Shown here: positions 59,777 through 64,000 of the stretch, piece by piece
How the letters are laid out: each line of letters starts with the position of its first letter
Numbering within the stretch: the stretch's first letter is position 1
Program-made: the position numbers and the translations under genes
The notes under the pieces: model-generated
What the model was told of the DNA's origin: nothing
The model's database searches: none
What the model saw: the letters and a program-made list of their open reading frames with translations, nothing else
Assembly (NCBI GenBank): GCA_002376235.1
Contig: DFNX01000016.1
Span: forward strand, 1-64,000
Direction of reading: 5' to 3'
Source: Neorhizobium sp. UBA3556
GTDB taxonomy: Bacteria; Pseudomonadota; Alphaproteobacteria; Rhizobiales; Rhizobiaceae
DNA length: 64,000 bases

Positions 59777-61024
59777 ATGAAGACAGGTGTGGAAGATGCC
59801 AAGGCGGCGATGCGGACGATCTTTCCCGAGACGCCGCTCCAGTTGAACGAGCATCTGAGCCGCCGTTACGGCGCAGATATCTGGCTGAAGCGCGAGGACC
59901 TGTCGCCGGTCCGTTCCTACAAGATCCGCGGCGCCTTCAATTTTCTGCGCAAGGCAATTGCAGCCGGCGCGACAGGCAAGACTTTCGTCTGCGCCTCGGC
60001 CGGAAATCATGCCCAGGGCTTCGCCTTCGTCTGCCGTCATTTCGAAGTGCCGGGCGTGGTCTTCATGCCGGTCACGACACCACAGCAGAAGATCGACAAG
60101 ACCCGCACCTTTGGCGGCGAATTCATCACCATCAAACTGATCGGCGATATTTTCGACCAATGCTATGCGGCGGCGCGCACCCATGTGGATGAGATCGGTG
60201 GCATGATGGTGCCACCCTTCGATGATCTGGATATCATCGAGGGGCAGGCGACCGTTGCCGCTGAAATCGAAACGCAGCTGCCGGATGGTGTGATCCCGGA
60301 CATGGTCATTCTTCCGGTTGGCGGTGGTGGCCTTGCCTCCGGCGTCACCGGTTACTTTAAGGACATCGTACCGGCTGACGGCTTCGTATTTACCGAGCCG
60401 ACGGGCGCTCCGAGCCTGAAGAAAAGCCTTGAAAACGGATCGCCGGTCACGCTGCCGAAGGTCGACAATTTTGTCGATGGCGCCGCAGTCGCGCGTATAG
60501 GCGCTCTCAATTTCGAAGCGCTGAAAGGTTTTTCCTCGACGCAGGTCATGCTGGTTCCCGAAAACGCGATCTGCGTCGCGATGACCGACATGCTGAATGT
60601 CGAAGGCGTGGTGCTGGAGCCGGCAGGTGGCCTTTCCATCACTGCGCTTTCCCTTTTTGCCCCGGAAAAGATCGCAGGCAAGACAATCGTTTGTGTTGTC
60701 TCGGGCGGCAATTTCGATTTCGAGCGACTGCCGGATGTGAAAGAGCGGGCCATGCGTTATGCGGGCCTGAAGAAGTATTTCATCCTGCGTTTGCCCCAGC
60801 GTCCCGGCGCTCTGCGCGATTTCCTCAATCTTTTGGGGCCGGATGACGATATCGCCCGGTTCGAATATCTGAAGAAATCGGCCCGCAATTTCGGCTCGAT
60901 CCTGATCGGCATCGAAACCAAGGCTCCTGAAAATTTCGCAGGCCTGTATGAGCGGTTCGAAGCCGCAGGGCTTGGATACGAGGACATCACCGAAAACGAA
61001 ATCCTCGCCAACCTGATTATCTGA
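59777..61024 (+). CDS. ilvA: Threonine dehydratase (ammonia-lyase)
   Basis: This 415-residue enzyme makes 2-oxobutanoate from threonine for isoleucine synthesis. The PLP lysine is Lys49 in SYKIRGAFN; the glycine loop GGGGLASG and the SGGNFDF motif bind the cofactor phosphate. The C-terminus has a single ACT-like regulatory domain (YFILRLPQRPGALRDFLN), unlike the two of E. coli. A GTG one codon upstream is also possible. Confidence 0.93.
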   Translation: MKTGVEDAKAAMRTIFPETPLQLNEHLSRRYGADIWLKREDLSPVRSYKIRGAFNFLRKAIAAGATGKTFVCASAGNHAQGFAFVCRHFEVPGVVFMPVTTPQQKIDKTRTFGGEFITIKLIGDIFDQCYAAARTHVDEIGGMMVPPFDDLDIIEGQATVAAEIETQLPDGVIPDMVILPVGGGGLASGVTGYFKDIVPADGFVFTEPTGAPSLKKSLENGSPVTLPKVDNFVDGAAVARIGALNFEALKGFSSTQVMLVPENAICVAMTDMLNVEGVVLEPAGGLSITALSLFAPEKIAGKTIVCVVSGGNFDFERLPDVKERAMRYAGLKKYFILRLPQRPGALRDFLNLLGPDDDIARFEYLKKSARNFGSILIGIETKAPENFAGLYERFEAAGLGYEDITENEILANLII

Positions 61025-61104
61025 TGGGGTGGCGCTCCCGGCCTGAAACGTTTACAGCCAAAGGGTGCGCTTCGGCGTCGGGAGCAATGTGGTAGGCAAG
61101 ATTC

Positions 61105-61425
61105 ATGGCATCGTTTTTCTCTTCTCTCTTCTCCGCCTTCTCAGGCAAGGATAAATCGGCCCAGACTGCCAAGGGCGCCGAACCCGTTCCTTACAAGGAT
61201 TGCCTGATCTATCCGGCGCCGATGCCCGAAGGTGGCCAGTATCGTCTGGCCGGCCGGATCGAGAAGGAAGTTGATGGCGAGACGCTGGTGCGCCACATCA
61301 TCCGTGCCGACATGTTCTCATCCATGGAAGATGCCGTGACCTTCACCACCCGCAAGGCAGAGCAGATCATCGACCAGAACGGCCCCTCGCTGTTTTCCGG
61401 TGGCGAAAAGTCTCGCTCAGCCTGA
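61105..61425 (+). CDS. HlyU-family protein
   Basis: This 106-residue protein matches the HlyU family: LIYPAPMPEGGQYRLAGRI, then HIIRADMFSSMEDAV and the KAEQIIDQNGPSLF ending. In Vibrio HlyU is a transcription factor, but the alphaproteobacterial proteins share only this family domain and their role is unproven. The start (MASFFSSLFSAFSGK) is amphipathic. It stands alone after ilvA. Confidence 0.75.
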   Translation: MASFFSSLFSAFSGKDKSAQTAKGAEPVPYKDCLIYPAPMPEGGQYRLAGRIEKEVDGETLVRHIIRADMFSSMEDAVTFTTRKAEQIIDQNGPSLFSGGEKSRSA

Positions 61426-61539
61426 TTTCGGTAAGGTCCTGTTCAATCATTGGTGACCGGGGCCGCCGCGATACTCACTCAATATTAAAACCTGCCATCT
61501 AGGTTCGCTGGACATTTATCAATTTTCAGCGGCTTTTCG

Positions 61540-64000
61540 ATGATGTCACAGCGGCTCTACTTGATGCACGTTGTATGGTTTTTTGCGGCGATCGTTTTTT
61601 CGGCCTCTTATGCCTACGCTGAAAGCATCGTCTCCGGCGATCACCCGATTTCGCCGGTGATCGACGATATCAGGATCATTGTTGTGGCAGCCTGCGTGGT
61701 GCTCACGCAGGTCGGTTTGCTGTTCCGGGCAGCCGGTGCGGGGCGGCCGAGCAATGCCTTCCTGGTCGCCAAGGCAAATCTTCTTGGCTTTGTTCTTGCT
61801 GTCGTCGCCTTTGCTCTCGTCGGAGTCACACTGGCTTTCGGTCGATCGCAGATGTTTCCGTTCGGAACCGGGCCAGGCCTCTCGCTGTTCGACGATGTTG
61901 TATCCGGTCAGGCTGCAATGATCCTCTTCCATCTTATGCTCGGCGGCGTGGCCATCACCATCTTTTCCGGCGCCATCGCAGAGCGGATGGCCCCTAGAGC
62001 CATGGTTCTCGGGTGTCTGTTCATGGCAGGGCTGGCCTATCCGGTATTTCTTCATTGGGTGCGGGGGGATATGCTTTTCCCCAATCTGACGGCATTTCTA
62101 GCCAGTCTCGATTTTGTAGATCTCGCCGGTGGAATTTCTGTGCACGCGACCGCGGGATGGATCGTTCTTGCGGCCTTCATGGTGATCGGCTCGCGGTTCG
62201 AAGTCCATGGCCGCAAGATCATTTTGTCAACAGCCGGAGCATTGCTGCTCTTCGCCGGCTGGGTTGGATTGAATGGCGGCTTTGCCATGGCGTATGGCGC
62301 GAGCGTGCCTGCCGTCATCGCCAATTCGCTACTGGCTGGCGGGATGGGAGCCTGCATTGGTTATCTGATCGGTCTTCGCAAGCGGCGACAGGCTGCGCCG
62401 GAGCATCTCATTGTGGGTATGCTGGGCGGAGTGGCGGCCGTAACCTCAGGCGCTGGCCTTCTCGATGTCCGCGGCGCATTGATAATGGGGGCGGCTGGCG
62501 GTGCCGTGGCGATTGGCGGCAACCTTTTCGTGGCCCGCATATTGAAGGTGAATGATCCGAGGGGGGCAGTGGGTATCTACGCTTTTGCCGGGTCCGCGGG
62601 CGCGGTTCTGTTGCCACTGGTTGCGCCGCTCGTACATCTGCCTGCGGAAAGCCGCTTGGAGCAGATCATTGTCCAGATTGTCGGTGTCGGCATCAATTTC
62701 TATTGGGCGTTTGGCGCGAGCTATCTTTTCTTCCGGCTTCTCGATCGCCTCATGGTCATTCGCAGGGAGGACGACGCTGCGGATGGGCGCGATGAAGTGA
62801 TAGCGGAGTGGTCGCGCCAATATGATGATGCTGAACGCGTCGCTGCTCTCGCAAAGGCGACATTTGAAGCAATCATGATCCACCGCGACGGCGTCGTGGT
62901 GGATGGCAACGAGGAACTGGCAAAGCTGGTCGGCCGCCCTTTGCCTGACTTGATCGGTCGCTCCATCTTCGATTTCCTGCGGGACGGGCAGGCGATCGGT
63001 GTGTCCGAGATCATACAGCTCAACGATGACGCAAGGCACGAAATCTCCATTCAGCTGCCGGACGGAACTCTGGTGCCGGTGGCAGCCCGTGGTCGTGACA
63101 TTACCTTCCATGGCGAAAAGGCGCGCGTCGGCTGTTTCGTCGACCTCACGGAACGAAAAGAGGCAGAGAAGCATATTCGATACCTGGCGCTGCATGATCC
63201 GCTGACCGGTTTGCCGAACCGGGTGCTGTTCACGGAAAGCCTGAACGAGATCATGGCGCATCCCGGCAACGGCCCTGCTTTCGGCATCGCGATGATCGAT
63301 CTCGATCGTTTCAAGGACATCAATGACATTCACGGTCATCAGGCTGGTGATGCGGTCATCAGCGAAGTCTCTGCAAGGTTGATGGCGGCCGCAGGGCCGC
63401 GGGATATTGTGGCCCGCCTTGGAGGCGATGAATTCGCAGCCATTTTCGGAGGCGAACCGACGCTGGAAGATCTGGAGGCCTTCGGGGCGCGCTTGCTCGC
63501 CGCCATGGCGGTGCCGATCGATATTCGGCGAGACGAGCCGGTGAATGTCACGCTCAGCATCGGCGCGGCTCTCTTCCCGGACCACGCAGCAGATAAGGAT
63601 GCGCTTGTCGGCTGTGCCGATATCGCGCTCCATTACGCCAAAACGTCCGGCAGAAATGCCTTCCGCCTGTTTCGTCGCGGCATGAACGATCTGATTGAAA
63701 AACGTCGTATGCTGGAAACCGATCTGGAATTGGCTTTGCACCAGGGGCAGTTCGAGCTTTATCTGCAGCCACGGGTTTGCGCCAATGATGTCTCCATCAG
63801 TGGCTATGAGGCGCTGTTGCGCTGGAGCCATCCGGTGCGAGGTATGGTCAGCCCGGCGGACTTCATCCCCGTTGCCGAGGCATCGGGCAAGATCATCCAG
63901 TTAGGCGAATGGGTTCTGGCTGAAGCTGTCAGGTTGCTGGATCATGTTGATGGCCACATCAGCGTCAATGTCAGCCCGCTTCAGTTCCGCCATGGCGATT
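61540..64000 (+). CDS. Ammonium-transporter-like sensor with PAS, GGDEF and EAL domains (3' end outside the window)
   Basis: The frame runs open from 61540 to the window edge (over 820 residues). About 11 membrane segments form an Amt-like domain (DFVDLAGGISVHATAGW, GWVGLNGGFAMAYG). A PAS domain follows (ATFEAIMIHRDGVVVDGNEE), then GGDEF (VARLGGDEFAAI) and the start of an EAL domain (GYEALLRWSHP). It probably senses ammonium and makes or breaks cyclic di-GMP. The second pore histidine of true Amt is replaced. The N-terminal hydrophobic segment (AAIVFSASYAYA) may be a signal peptide. Confidence 0.87.
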   Translation, partial: MMSQRLYLMHVVWFFAAIVFSASYAYAESIVSGDHPISPVIDDIRIIVVAACVVLTQVGLLFRAAGAGRPSNAFLVAKANLLGFVLAVVAFALVGVTLAFGRSQMFPFGTGPGLSLFDDVVSGQAAMILFHLMLGGVAITIFSGAIAERMAPRAMVLGCLFMAGLAYPVFLHWVRGDMLFPNLTAFLASLDFVDLAGGISVHATAGWIVLAAFMVIGSRFEVHGRKIILSTAGALLLFAGWVGLNGGFAMAYGASVPAVIANSLLAGGMGACIGYLIGLRKRRQAAPEHLIVGMLGGVAAVTSGAGLLDVRGALIMGAAGGAVAIGGNLFVARILKVNDPRGAVGIYAFAGSAGAVLLPLVAPLVHLPAESRLEQIIVQIVGVGINFYWAFGASYLFFRLLDRLMVIRREDDAADGRDEVIAEWSRQYDDAERVAALAKATFEAIMIHRDGVVVDGNEELAKLVGRPLPDLIGRSIFDFLRDGQAIGVSEIIQLNDDARHEISIQLPDGTLVPVAARGRDITFHGEKARVGCFVDLTERKEAEKHIRYLALHDPLTGLPNRVLFTESLNEIMAHPGNGPAFGIAMIDLDRFKDINDIHGHQAGDAVISEVSARLMAAAGPRDIVARLGGDEFAAIFGGEPTLEDLEAFGARLLAAMAVPIDIRRDEPVNVTLSIGAALFPDHAADKDALVGCADIALHYAKTSGRNAFRLFRRGMNDLIEKRRMLETDLELALHQGQFELYLQPRVCANDVSISGYEALLRWSHPVRGMVSPADFIPVAEASGKIIQLGEWVLAEAVRLLDHVDGHISVNVSPLQFRHGD

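Noticed and set aside
1..64000. CRISPR arrays, rRNA genes and intact insertion sequences
   Set aside because: No regularly spaced direct repeats, no rRNA sequence and no intact transposase gene were seen anywhere in the window.

Overview
The window looks like a chromosomal segment of an alphaproteobacterium of the family Rhizobiaceae (Agrobacterium/Rhizobium group). The evidence is the gene order and protein sequences of the S10-spc-alpha ribosomal cluster, a B12-dependent NrdJ, MsrP/MsrQ, an Omp25-like barrel protein, a methyl-accepting protein ending in an xWxxF tail, and many DUF families common in rhizobia. The genus was inferred by eye and not by a search.

Layout. Positions 1-14985 hold the end of tuf, then rpsJ-rplCDWB-rpsS-rplV-rpsC-rplP-rpmC-rpsQ-rplNXE-rpsN-rpsH-rplFR-rpsE-rpmD-rplO, secY-adk, and rpsM-rpsK-rpoA-rplQ. 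Several strong stem-loops cut this long cluster into probable transcription units. Positions 15000-40040 are ordinary core and accessory genes: DUF2809 and DUF817 membrane proteins, two DUF1801 proteins, an unusual SDR, msrPQ, ilvD, an LprI-like protein, DUF1232, a Deg/HtrA protease, rarA, hydrolases, a ketopantoate reductase-like enzyme, an acyltransferase, an Omp25-like protein, a chemoreceptor, a DUF882 peptidase, an Abhydrolase_9 protein, gldA and DUF808.

The most unusual region is 40142-49211. An 8164-bp element at 41027-49190 begins TGT, ends ACA, has related inverted terminal and subterminal repeats, and is flanked by a perfect 5-bp duplication CTAAC. These are the marks of the Tn7/Tn5053 (Tni) transposon superfamily. 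It carries tniB and a long tniQ (TnsD-like target selector) but no transposase that I can see. Its cargo is a DUF4935 PIN protein, a two-helix membrane protein, a sandwiched remnant of a SIR2-HerA defence operon, and a protein with two nucleotide-cyclase domains. It sits 21 bp past the stop codon of nrdJ, between nrdJ and the hairpin that reads as the original nrdJ terminator, which is now 8.2 kb away. Beyond that hairpin lies a decayed mrr restriction gene with two in-frame stops and one frameshift.

Positions 49212-64000 return to core functions: nrdJ with a probable pair of NrdR boxes, gpt, a sugar O-acetyltransferase, a tandem universal stress protein, a CinA-like protein, wrbA, tRNA-Leu(UAA), DUF3597, an esterase, ilvA, a HlyU-family protein and the 5' part of an ammonium-transporter/PAS/GGDEF/EAL fusion that runs off the window.
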